Origin: Belliella aquatica
GTDB taxonomy: Bacteria; Bacteroidota; Bacteroidia; Cytophagales; Cyclobacteriaceae
DNA length: 64,000 nt
Direction of reading: 5' to 3'
Assembly (NCBI RefSeq): GCF_014637795.1
Contig: NZ_BMFD01000001.1
Location: 228,523 to 292,522, forward strand
Numbering within the stretch: position 1 is the first letter of the stretch; the number at the start of each line of letters is the position of its first letter. Made by a program: the position numbers and the translations under genes. This document shows, in pieces, positions 44,132-52,012 of the stretch. The notes below the pieces were generated by a model that saw only the letters and a list, made by a program, of their open reading frames with translations, was not told the DNA's origin and searched no databases.

Positions 44132-44834
44132 ATTGGTTTGTTTTGGTTCGGAACATAAAAGTCAAGAACTATTCCATTTGGTATTTTTACAAATAATTAT
44201 ATAAATATTTTGTTTTTTATACTTATAAAAAATATTAAATCCTTTATTTAGGTATTTTTAAAATATAATAAAAAAATAAGGATTAATGATTTTTCAGAAA
44301 GGACACTATTAATTATATGACTTACCAATTTTTTTGCTTCTATGGTAATTTGTCTTCTTCTGAACAAAACCATTCCTATTGCAAATTCACAAAAGCAATA
44401 AAATTATTTATCTAGTTATATTTCAAGCTATAGGTATAGCTGAAAGAATAAAAAAGATATAAAAATCATAATAAGCAGACCTTCTTTAATTTTTTAACAA
44501 AAGTAAAGTTCTTCCCCAAGAAGAAAAGTTACAAAATCTAAAAAATCATTACTATTTTAAAATTGTCCCTAATCTATCTAAACAAATATTTAAGTTCATC
44601 AATATTTTTTCAATGCATGTTATTTGATTGGTAATAATACATTAAGCTCTAAAAGAAAATATGTAGTTAAATCCAAGCTAATAAAAGAATTACAGCATCA
44701 TTTTAATATGAGTAAAATAGCTCTCTAAAATTTTAAACTTGAACTGAACTCAAGTATTGAAAGATGATCCTACTTAAGAATTCATTTTTTTTACATTTAT
44801 TTGCAGTATTCAAATCATTTCTTTTTCGGATATA
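44132..44834. other. 703-bp AT-rich gene-free stretch
   Basis: Very AT-rich, with A-tracts and ATATAAATATTTTG-type runs. I see no gene on either strand, no phrase repeat, no strong hairpin and no perfect -7 element. The last part provides the upstream region of the gluzincin lipoprotein gene. Confidence 0.6.
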
Positions 44835-46019
44835 ATGAAAACACATTTATTCATCATGATTCTTTTTGCATTACTTATCGGTTGTCAAAATAAAAATCCG
44901 TTAAGTTTAGAAAATAAAAACATCAACAATAAAGCTCAGATTGATAGCATTAGCGAAAATGTTGAGGTAGAAATTCACGCTAGAGTTGACACGAGTAAAA
45001 ATAAAATAAAAGAAATCGCAATACTTTGGATTGAATATTTAAATTCTAATCCGGATATAGTTTCAGATAATAAATTTTGGAATACAGAAGAAAAACGTCT
45101 TTACAATGATTTTGACTTCTCTAGACAACTACTTTATCAATTTCCGTCCGAACAACTTTTAAAATATTACAAACCAAAAATACTCTCCTTGGAAAAAGAA
45201 GGTGAGAACTATGCCATTCGAACAATTTTTTCAGCAGAAGACCAAGAGCCCCAATATAGCAAATCAAACCCTTGGTGCATTACAAAACTCTATGCTGTAA
45301 AAGAGGAAAATGAATGGAAATTGAAAAATGCGCTTCCTATAATTACTGAAGATTGGAATAAAGAAAAAGTTGGTAAAATTAACTTCATCTTTCCTGCTAG
45401 TCATAAGTTTGACAGAGTATTAGCGAACAAGGCAAATGATTTCTGTAATCAGATCACCAAAGAATTTAACTTTCAAGAGTGGGAACAATTTGACTTTTAT
45501 ATCACTCAAAATGGTGATGATTTGGGTAAATTACTCAATTTTGATTTCTTCTTTGCTGGCTACACTACAGGAATAGGAATGTATGAAAATCGAATTCTTT
45601 TAAGTGGAATAGGATCAGAGTTCTATCCGCACGAATTTATTCATTTAATACTTCCGAAGTTTGACAGGCATCCACTTATCGAAGAAGGATTTGCCACATG
45701 GAAGGGAGGCCAAGGAGGAAAATCCTTTGAAGAAAGTGCAGAAAGACTAGCAAATGAATTAACTCAAAACTCAGAAGTGAAATTTTTGGACGTTTTAGAA
45801 AAAAAATGGGGTTGGCAAAATGCTGCATTTTATACTTCTGGAGCTATTCTATGCCAAGCAGCTTACAACAAAGGAGGTGTAGATTTGGTTAATTCTCTGT
45901 TGCAAATTGAAAATAATGAAGATCAATTAATTGAACATATTTGTAAGCTACTTGAAATCAGAGAGGAAGACTTTGATGATTTTTGGAGAGAAGAGGTATT
46001 AAAATTCACAAGTATATAG
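44835..46019 (+). CDS. Lipoprotein with gluzincin (HExxH) metallopeptidase signature
   Basis: A 394-residue lipoprotein (lipobox LLIGC, Cys17). The C-terminal third has a zinc site HEFIH (His266, Glu267, His270) and EEGFATW, where Glu284 (ExxA) could be the third ligand, in the gluzincin order. Upstream the YAVKEENEWKLKNALP region resembles the DUF4878/NTF2-like beta pattern, so a sensing or binding domain precedes the peptidase. No obvious neighbour partner; monocistronic. Substrate unknown. I cannot name a family with certainty; the HExxH...E layout is what supports the peptidase call. Confidence 0.72.
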   Translation: MKTHLFIMILFALLIGCQNKNPLSLENKNINNKAQIDSISENVEVEIHARVDTSKNKIKEIAILWIEYLNSNPDIVSDNKFWNTEEKRLYNDFDFSRQLLYQFPSEQLLKYYKPKILSLEKEGENYAIRTIFSAEDQEPQYSKSNPWCITKLYAVKEENEWKLKNALPIITEDWNKEKVGKINFIFPASHKFDRVLANKANDFCNQITKEFNFQEWEQFDFYITQNGDDLGKLLNFDFFFAGYTTGIGMYENRILLSGIGSEFYPHEFIHLILPKFDRHPLIEEGFATWKGGQGGKSFEESAERLANELTQNSEVKFLDVLEKKWGWQNAAFYTSGAILCQAAYNKGGVDLVNSLLQIENNEDQLIEHICKLLEIREEDFDDFWREEVLKFTSI

Positions 46020-46039
46020 GTATAAATAGAATTAATCTA

Positions 46040-46735
46040 TCAGAATCTACCTGCTGCAATCACCGCTAAATCCACCAATTTGGCATTTACAGCTAAAAGC
46101 ACATTGGCGCAGGATGTCAAGGTTGCTCCAGTAGTCATCACATCATCCACCAACAGAATATTTTTTCCTTCCATCTCGATCTCACTATTTGCCGAGAAAA
46201 CTTCTGAAACGTTCATGATTCGCTCTATTCTTGATTTTTTAGTCTGCGTCTCCGTAAATTGTGTTCTAATCAAACCCTGAACCATCGGAATTTCTAATAC
46301 TTCTGCTATTCCTCTAGCAAATTGTTCACTTTGATTGTAGCCCCTCCTTCTTTGCTTTTCAGGATGAAGAGGCACGGGCACCACCATATCCCAATGGGAC
46401 GCGAAACCATTTCTTTTAAGCAAATGCCCGTAGATTGTCCCCAACTCGACACCAACCTCAGGTTTATTTTTATACTTCAGTTGATGTAGCAATTTTTGGC
46501 TCATTCCATGTTTAGTAAACCTTAAAAAAGACATCACCAAATTAGGTTTCGTCAATCCCATCACTTTGATTACTAGATCATTATTTTGTGGATGGAGATG
46601 ATAATTAGTAATTGGCAACGAGCCTATGCAAACTTTACATAGTTGATTCTCGAAGTCAAAAAGGCTTCTCTTACAGACACAGCAGGTTTTAGGAAAAACC
46701 AAAGCCAAAAAATCTTCAAAAAAAGTGAAACGCAT
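46040..46735 (-). CDS. comF: ComF family protein (phosphoribosyltransferase fold)
   Basis: 231 residues from the ATG at 46735. N-terminal zinc ribbon CCVCKRSLF...CKVC, then the PRTase domain: DMVVPVPLHPEKQRRRGYNQ and the PRPP loop ILLVDDVMTTGATL. ComF-type proteins take part in DNA uptake for natural transformation in some bacteria; in others they are stand-alone with unknown role. No other competence genes nearby. Normal length (about 230). Confidence 0.92.
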   Translation of the reverse strand: MRFTFFEDFLALVFPKTCCVCKRSLFDFENQLCKVCIGSLPITNYHLHPQNNDLVIKVMGLTKPNLVMSFLRFTKHGMSQKLLHQLKYKNKPEVGVELGTIYGHLLKRNGFASHWDMVVPVPLHPEKQRRRGYNQSEQFARGIAEVLEIPMVQGLIRTQFTETQTKKSRIERIMNVSEVFSANSEIEMEGKNILLVDDVMTTGATLTSCANVLLAVNAKLVDLAVIAAGRF

Positions 46736-46817
46736 ATCCAAAAAGGCTTGTTAGAACTGAATGACAGCAAAATACCTGTTATATTTGCTGGTTATATAAA
46801 TACTTATCTAAAAGTTA

Positions 46818-47174
46818 ATGAATTTAATAGAAGAATTCAACGATTACAGAAGTCGAATGAATGAAAAAATCATGTCGGCTGATAATAAAGTCATGAAACG
46901 TTTCTTTAACCTTGATACCAACGCCTATTCAGAGGGCGCTGTAGATGTCAAGACAAAAGAAATGATTGGCCTAGCTTGTTCTATGGTGCTCCGCTGCGAT
47001 GACTGTATCAAGTACCACCTTGGAAAGTCCTATGAAGCAGGTTTAAGCAAAGAAGAAGTTTTTGAAGTATTTTCAATCGCTACTCTGATTGGTGGATCAA
47101 TAGTAATCCCACATTTGAGAAGAGCAGCAGAATATTGGGAACTCTTAGAAGAAGAAGGAAATAAGCATGTTTAA
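46818..47174 (+). CDS. Carboxymuconolactone decarboxylase / AhpD-like protein
   Basis: 118 residues, single helical CMD domain with the redox pair CDDC in VLRCDDCIKYHLGKSYEAG, followed by EEVFEVFSIATLIGGSIVIP. The CxxC...H motif is that of AhpD, a disulfide reductase or peroxidase helper. It overlaps the next gene by 8 bp. Start at 46818 is a clear ATG. Role: thiol peroxide defence, inferred from family. Confidence 0.88.
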   Translation: MNLIEEFNDYRSRMNEKIMSADNKVMKRFFNLDTNAYSEGAVDVKTKEMIGLACSMVLRCDDCIKYHLGKSYEAGLSKEEVFEVFSIATLIGGSIVIPHLRRAAEYWELLEEEGNKHV

Positions 47175-47529
47175 AAAAGATCTCGATCTTGAAAAGCGTT
47201 GGTCAAAACTCCTTGTTGGTCTTCAGGAGTTAGTAGGAAAAAAACCTACTGACCTCAATGGCGTTTTGTTTTTAATAGGTGTTCAGGAATTAGGACAGGG
47301 AAACAAGACATTTACAAAAGAACAGAAACAAGACCTGATGCATATTGCCATTTGTAAAGTCCTCAGCTTAGCAGGATTTTATGAATTAGATTATATAGAT
47401 CAAGACGGTTGGCCACATTGGAAACTTATTGGCAAATTGCCTCATTTTGATGTATTGGAACAAGAAAAACTTCTAAAACTCAATGTATTGGAATATTTTG
47501 AACAAGAATTTGAAATCGAGATTAAATAA
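47167..47529 (+). CDS. Conserved hypothetical protein
   Basis: A 120-residue soluble helical protein: FKKDLDLEKRWSKLLVGLQE, then LNGVLFLIGVQELGQGNKTF and FTKEQKQDLMHIAICKVLS. Ends in an acidic helix (EYFEQEFEIEIK). No signal, membrane segment or catalytic motif seen. It overlaps the AhpD-like gene by 8 bp and lies 12 bp before the ExoIII gene, so it belongs to their operon. Function unknown; I have the impression of a conserved phylum-specific protein. Confidence 0.65.
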   Translation: MFKKDLDLEKRWSKLLVGLQELVGKKPTDLNGVLFLIGVQELGQGNKTFTKEQKQDLMHIAICKVLSLAGFYELDYIDQDGWPHWKLIGKLPHFDVLEQEKLLKLNVLEYFEQEFEIEIK

Positions 47530-47541
47530 AATCTAATTTGA

Positions 47542-48300
47542 ATGAAAATCGTATCCTATAATGTCAATGGAATAAGAGCAGCTTTAAATAAAGGTTTTGC
47601 AGAATGGCTAAAAGCAACAAATCCTGATATCATCGGATTGCAAGAGGTCAAAGCACTCGAAAACCAAATTGACAAAAGCGTATTTGAAGATTTAGGATAT
47701 CATATCAATTGGTTTCCCGCTGTCAAAAAAGGATATAGTGGAACAGCTATACTTTCTAAACAGAAACCAAATCATGTAGAATATGGAATGGGTTTACAGG
47801 CTTATGACGATGAAGGGAGGATGATTAGAGCAGATTTCGATGATTTTTCATTTATTTCAGCTTACTTTCCATCAGGAACCACTGGAGATGTTCGACAAGA
47901 TTTCAAATATCAATTCTTGGATGACATTTATGGATACTCACAGGATTTAAGTAAAAAAATCCCTAATTTGATCATCAGTGGGGATTATAATATCTGTCAT
48001 AAACCAATAGATATTCATAATCCTATTTCAAACAAGAATTCTTCAGGGTTCTTGCCTGAAGAAAGAGCATGGATGGATAAATTCACAGAAAATGGATTTG
48101 TAGACACGTTCAGACTACATAATCCCGAACCACATCAATATACCTGGTGGAGTTACCGCGCAGGAGCGAGGGGAAAGAATTTAGGTTGGCGGATTGACTA
48201 TCATATGGCCACACCTTCGATTGCAGAGAAAGTAAAAAGAGCTCTTATCTTGCCAGAGGCATATCATTCAGATCACTGTCCTATTTTAATAGAGCTTTAA
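47542..48300 (+). CDS. xth: Exodeoxyribonuclease III (AP endonuclease)
   Basis: A 252-residue exonuclease-endonuclease-phosphatase domain: start KIVSYNVNGIRAAL, Mg-binding Glu in IIGLQEVKAL, GDYNICHKP with the catalytic Asp and Asn, YTWWSYR, and the C-terminal SDHCPILIE. Matches ExoA/XthA length. It repairs abasic sites and 3' blocked ends. Third gene of the AhpD-like operon. Confidence 0.96.
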   Translation: MKIVSYNVNGIRAALNKGFAEWLKATNPDIIGLQEVKALENQIDKSVFEDLGYHINWFPAVKKGYSGTAILSKQKPNHVEYGMGLQAYDDEGRMIRADFDDFSFISAYFPSGTTGDVRQDFKYQFLDDIYGYSQDLSKKIPNLIISGDYNICHKPIDIHNPISNKNSSGFLPEERAWMDKFTENGFVDTFRLHNPEPHQYTWWSYRAGARGKNLGWRIDYHMATPSIAEKVKRALILPEAYHSDHCPILIEL

Positions 48301-48344
48301 CTGATTATAATTTATTAAAATATTATTTATACAACAATAGCTTC

Positions 48345-48746
48345 ATGAAATCTATAAAAATTTCAATCCCTTCTCTAATTGAGAATATTAAAATCATAGA
48401 GAGCTTCATTGATAATGCCAAAGAGAAATATCATATTGATGATGATATCTATGGAAATATCATGATTTCTGTGACAGAATGTGTGAGTAACGCAATTCTA
48501 CACGGAAACAAAGGGGATGCCACCAAAATTGTAGATTTGGAACTTCACTTTGATGAACAGGAAATAAAATTCATCATCAAAGATGAAGGAAGCGGATTCG
48601 AAATTGAAGCTCTAAAAGATCCAACATCTCCAGAAAATTTAGAAAAAACAGGAGGAAGGGGAATATTTCTCATGAAGCACTTAGCAGACGATGTCAGTTT
48701 TGAGGAGGAAGGTAGAAAAACTATTTTAAAATTTTATATGTATTAA
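48345..48746 (+). CDS. RsbW-like serine-kinase/anti-sigma-type ATP-binding protein
   Basis: A 133-residue GHKL domain alone: N-box SVTECVSNAILHGNK, G1 box DEGSGFE, G2 box GGRGIFLMK. Homologous to RsbW/SpoIIAB, which phosphorylate an anti-sigma antagonist or bind a sigma factor. No STAS partner or sigma factor is adjacent here. It lies 1 bp from ybeY, in the origin-proximal operon. Target not known. Confidence 0.9.
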   Translation: MKSIKISIPSLIENIKIIESFIDNAKEKYHIDDDIYGNIMISVTECVSNAILHGNKGDATKIVDLELHFDEQEIKFIIKDEGSGFEIEALKDPTSPENLEKTGGRGIFLMKHLADDVSFEEEGRKTILKFYMY

Positions 48747-48747
48747 A

Positions 48748-49173
48748 ATGGCAATTCAATTCTTTGATGAAGATTCAGGCTTCAAATTGAAAGATAAAAA
48801 CCTTCACAAAAAGTGGCTAAAAGAAATAGCAACAAAAGAAGGTTACCAAATCGGAGAACTGACTTACATATTTTGTACAGACGAATACCTATTCAATATC
48901 AATGTAGAATATCTCAATCATGATACTTATACAGACATCATCACTTTTGATAACTCAGAAGATGAAGAAATGATAGAAGGGGATATATTCATCAGTATAG
49001 ACAGAGTAAAAGAAAATGCCATAAAAGAAGATATAGAATTCTACAAAGAACTTCATCGAGTAATGAGCCATGGTGTTTTGCACTTGATGGGATACAAAGA
49101 CAAAAGCAAAGAAGATATTAAATTGATGAGAGAAATGGAAGATCAATCCATTTCTCTTTATGAAAATATATAA
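48748..49173 (+). CDS. ybeY: rRNA maturation endoribonuclease YbeY
   Basis: A 141-residue protein with the metal-binding signature HGVLHLMGYKD preceded by LHRVMSH, the diagnostic HGxLHLxGYDH-type box. YbeY trims 16S rRNA and works in late ribosome quality control. N-terminal domain YIFCTDEYLFNINVEYLNHD and TDIITFDN fit the family. Next gene is mnmG, 75 bp on; between them two parS sites. Confidence 0.95.
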   Translation: MAIQFFDEDSGFKLKDKNLHKKWLKEIATKEGYQIGELTYIFCTDEYLFNINVEYLNHDTYTDIITFDNSEDEEMIEGDIFISIDRVKENAIKEDIEFYKELHRVMSHGVLHLMGYKDKSKEDIKLMREMEDQSISLYENI

Positions 49174-49174
49174 A

Positions 49175-49190
49175 CGTTCCACGTGAAACA
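49175..49190 (+). other. parS site 1 (chromosome segregation)
   Basis: CGTTCCACGTGAAACA matches the parS consensus TGTTNCACGTGAAACA at 15 of 16 positions. It begins one base after the ybeY stop codon (TAA, 49171-49173). ParB binds parS and spreads to organise the origin region. Confidence 0.9.
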
Positions 49191-49219
49191 CATAGAGTTT
49201 TAGAATTAAGGCTCCCAAC

Positions 49220-49235
49220 TGTTTCACGTGGAACA
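49220..49235 (-). other. parS site 2, inverted relative to site 1
   Basis: TGTTTCACGTGGAACA, whose reverse complement is exactly the Bacillus-type parS TGTTCCACGTGAAACA. The centres of the two sites are 45 bp apart and they face each other. Sites of this type near oriC load ParB and, through it, SMC. Confidence 0.93.
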
Positions 49236-49248
49236 TCAAATACAAATT

Positions 49249-51114
49249 ATGTTTCCACAATACGATGTAATAGTAGTAGGGGCGGGGCATGCAGGTTGTG
49301 AAGCTGCACATGCTGCTGCAAAGATGGGTTCTAAGGTACTTCTGTGTACCATGAACATGAACACTATTGCCCAAATGTCATGTAATCCTGCTATGGGAGG
49401 AGTTGCTAAAGGACAAATAGTAAGAGAGATTGATGCACTTGGTGGAATGTCAGGGATTATCTCTGACAAATCAATGATACAATTTAGAATGCTAAATAGG
49501 TCAAAAGGTCCGGCTATGTGGTCTCCTCGAACACAGAATGACCGCATGAGATTTGCTGAAGAGTGGCGATTAGCTCTAGAAAATACACCAAATGTGGATT
49601 TTTGGCAAGAAATGATCACAGGCCTTATTGTGAAAGATAAGAGAATAACCGGTGTAAGAACGAGCATAGGATTAGAAATACCAGCTAAATCGGTGGTACT
49701 AACCAATGGAACATTCTTAAATGGATTGATCCACATAGGTGAAAAACAGTTTGGTGGTGGAAGAACCGGAGAGGGAGCAGCTAAAGGCATAACAGAACAA
49801 CTGGTTCAATTAGGCTTTGAAGCAGGTAGAATGAAAACTGGAACACCTCCAAGAGTAGATGGAAGATCTCTCGATTACACCAAAATGGAGATACAATATG
49901 GTGATGAAAACCCAGAGAAATTCTCTTATTCTGACGAAACAAAACCGCTAACAAAACAACATACCTGCTGGATTACCTATACAAATAAAGAAGTACATAA
50001 TACTCTTGAGACAGGTTTCAATAGATCTCCTATGTTCAATGGTCGAATTCAAGGCCTTGGGCCAAGATATTGCCCGTCAATAGAAGATAAGATTAATAGA
50101 TTTGCAGAAAGAGAGAGGCATCAAATATTTGTTGAACCTGAAGGCTGGAATACTGTAGAAATGTATGTCAACGGTTTTTCTACATCACTACCCGAAGACG
50201 TTCAATATGAAGCAATGCGCAAAATACCAGGATTTGAAAACGCTAAAATGTTCCGTCCTGGCTATGCAATTGAATATGACTTCTTCCCACCTACACAGTT
50301 AAAATTAACGCTAGAAACTCAATTAATTGAGAACCTCTATTTCGCAGGACAGATAAATGGTACTACCGGTTATGAAGAAGCAGCATCACAAGGACTTGTT
50401 GCTGGAATCAATGCTTCATTAAAAGTAGAAGAAAAAGATCCATTCCTATTAAAAAGATCTGATGCATATATAGGTGTTTTAATTGATGATTTAATTAATA
50501 AAGGCACAGAAGAACCTTACCGAATGTTTACTTCTAGAGCTGAGTTTAGACTTCTCTTAAGACAAGATAATGCTGATTTAAGGTTAACAGAACTTGGTCA
50601 TAGAATAGGATTAGCTGATGATTTGAGACTTGAAAAAATGATGGACAAGAAATCAGATACTCAAAAACTAGTCAATGATCTAAAACAGAAAAAATTATCT
50701 CCTGAAATAATCAATGAAGGTTTAGAAAATTTAGATACTGCAACGATAAAAGAAAAAGTCACTATCGATAAATTGCTTAAAAGACCGCAATTAGGTCTTA
50801 AAGATATCATGGAATTTGACCCTGAATTCAAGCAATATCTATCAAAATACAGCAAAGAAGTATTAGAACAAGCAGAGATTCAAATAAAATATGAAAGCTA
50901 TATAGAAAAAGAATCACAAATGGTAGAAAAACTCTCCAATATGGAGAATTACAAAATACCGTTAACTTTCGATTATTTAGGAATCACCGCACTATCAGCA
51001 GAAGGAAAACAAAAACTGAATAAAGTAAAACCAGAAACACTTGGTCAAGCATCAAGAATAAGCGGTGTTTCCCCTGCGGATTTATCAATCTTAACCGTCT
51101 ATTTAGGAAGATAA
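49249..51114 (+). CDS. mnmG: tRNA uridine-34 modification enzyme MnmG
   Basis: 621 residues from the ATG at 49249; the longer GTG start inside the parS site is rejected. FAD-binding: VIVVGAGHAGCEAA, then NPAMGGVAKGQIVREID and TGTFLNGLIHIGEKQF-like NGTFLNGLIHIG. Central GEAAxGLRR-type signature GRTGEGAAKGITEQL and HTCWITYTN. Family length (about 620). With MnmE it adds a carboxymethylaminomethyl group at U34 of several tRNAs. The gene is a well-known origin neighbour (gidA), consistent with the oriC call. Confidence 0.97.
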   Translation: MFPQYDVIVVGAGHAGCEAAHAAAKMGSKVLLCTMNMNTIAQMSCNPAMGGVAKGQIVREIDALGGMSGIISDKSMIQFRMLNRSKGPAMWSPRTQNDRMRFAEEWRLALENTPNVDFWQEMITGLIVKDKRITGVRTSIGLEIPAKSVVLTNGTFLNGLIHIGEKQFGGGRTGEGAAKGITEQLVQLGFEAGRMKTGTPPRVDGRSLDYTKMEIQYGDENPEKFSYSDETKPLTKQHTCWITYTNKEVHNTLETGFNRSPMFNGRIQGLGPRYCPSIEDKINRFAERERHQIFVEPEGWNTVEMYVNGFSTSLPEDVQYEAMRKIPGFENAKMFRPGYAIEYDFFPPTQLKLTLETQLIENLYFAGQINGTTGYEEAASQGLVAGINASLKVEEKDPFLLKRSDAYIGVLIDDLINKGTEEPYRMFTSRAEFRLLLRQDNADLRLTELGHRIGLADDLRLEKMMDKKSDTQKLVNDLKQKKLSPEIINEGLENLDTATIKEKVTIDKLLKRPQLGLKDIMEFDPEFKQYLSKYSKEVLEQAEIQIKYESYIEKESQMVEKLSNMENYKIPLTFDYLGITALSAEGKQKLNKVKPETLGQASRISGVSPADLSILTVYLGR

Positions 51115-51115
51115 C

Positions 51116-52012
51116 ATGAATAAAAGATTAACCAAATGCCCACTTTGTAAAAGTGGGCTTTTTCTTAATCATTTCGATGCTAAAGATCATTCTGTTAGTA
51201 AGGAAACTTTTCGTCTGTGTAAATGCAGTCAATGTAACTTGATTTTTACCAATCCAAGACCAAGTAAAGAATCCATAGGAAAATACTATGAATTTGAGGA
51301 CTATATCTCGCATCAAGACAAATCAACTAACATTACGAATACCCTTTATAAACAAGTCAGGAAAATAACTTTAAAAAGTAAAATTAACCTACTAAAACAG
51401 TATAGTCCCAAAGAAAGTCAGGTATTAGACTATGGCTGTGGGACAGGATATTTCCTTCGGGAAGCTAAAAATAATGGTTTCTCAACCTCAGGTATAGAAC
51501 CCAATGACCAAGCTAGAAAAATAGGACAATCTTTTGGACTAGATATTTCTACCAATCTTGATGAATTAGCGCCATCTAAAAAGTACAATACTATTACTTT
51601 ATTTCACGTTCTAGAACATGTGCATGGTTTAAGAAGAACGATCAAAAGACTATCTAAACACTTAACAAAAGACGGCACATTTATCATAGCCCTACCCAAT
51701 ATTGATTCCTGGGATTCCCAACATTATCGTAATCATTGGGCAGCACTTGATGTCCCTAGGCATCTCTATCATTTCAATCAAAAAAGTATGTCATACTTAG
51801 CAAAGGAAATGAACCTATTGATCATTGATAAAAAGCCAATGCCGTTCGACAGCTATTATGTATCCATCCTATCAGAGAAACATATCTATCCGCAACAAAA
51901 TATTATTAAAACATACTTAAAGGCCATGAAAAATGGGATAATATCGAATAATTGGGCCAAATCAAATGAAAATAATTACTCAAGTATATTATATATTTTA
52001 AAGAAGAAATGA
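51116..52012 (+). CDS. Class I SAM-dependent methyltransferase with N-terminal zinc ribbon
   Basis: 298 residues: zinc-ribbon-like CPLCKSG...CKCSQC (about 8-45), then Methyltransf_23 core with SAM motif I VLDYGCGTGYFLREAK and motif II-like ITLFHVLEHVHG. Such proteins methylate small molecules or glycans; substrate unknown. It starts 1 bp after mnmG, and its end overlaps the next gene by 4 bp (ATGA). Confidence 0.9.
   Translation: MNKRLTKCPLCKSGLFLNHFDAKDHSVSKETFRLCKCSQCNLIFTNPRPSKESIGKYYEFEDYISHQDKSTNITNTLYKQVRKITLKSKINLLKQYSPKESQVLDYGCGTGYFLREAKNNGFSTSGIEPNDQARKIGQSFGLDISTNLDELAPSKKYNTITLFHVLEHVHGLRRTIKRLSKHLTKDGTFIIALPNIDSWDSQHYRNHWAALDVPRHLYHFNQKSMSYLAKEMNLLIIDKKPMPFDSYYVSILSEKHIYPQQNIIKTYLKAMKNGIISNNWAKSNENNYSSILYILKKK

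Noticed and set aside
44132-44834. Possible second origin or regulatory RNA in the AT-rich gap
   Set aside because: No DnaA boxes and no strong stem-loops seen.
49172-49236. Rho-independent terminator in the ybeY-mnmG gap (inverted repeat CACGTG arms)
   Set aside because: No T-run after the arms, and both arms match the parS consensus.
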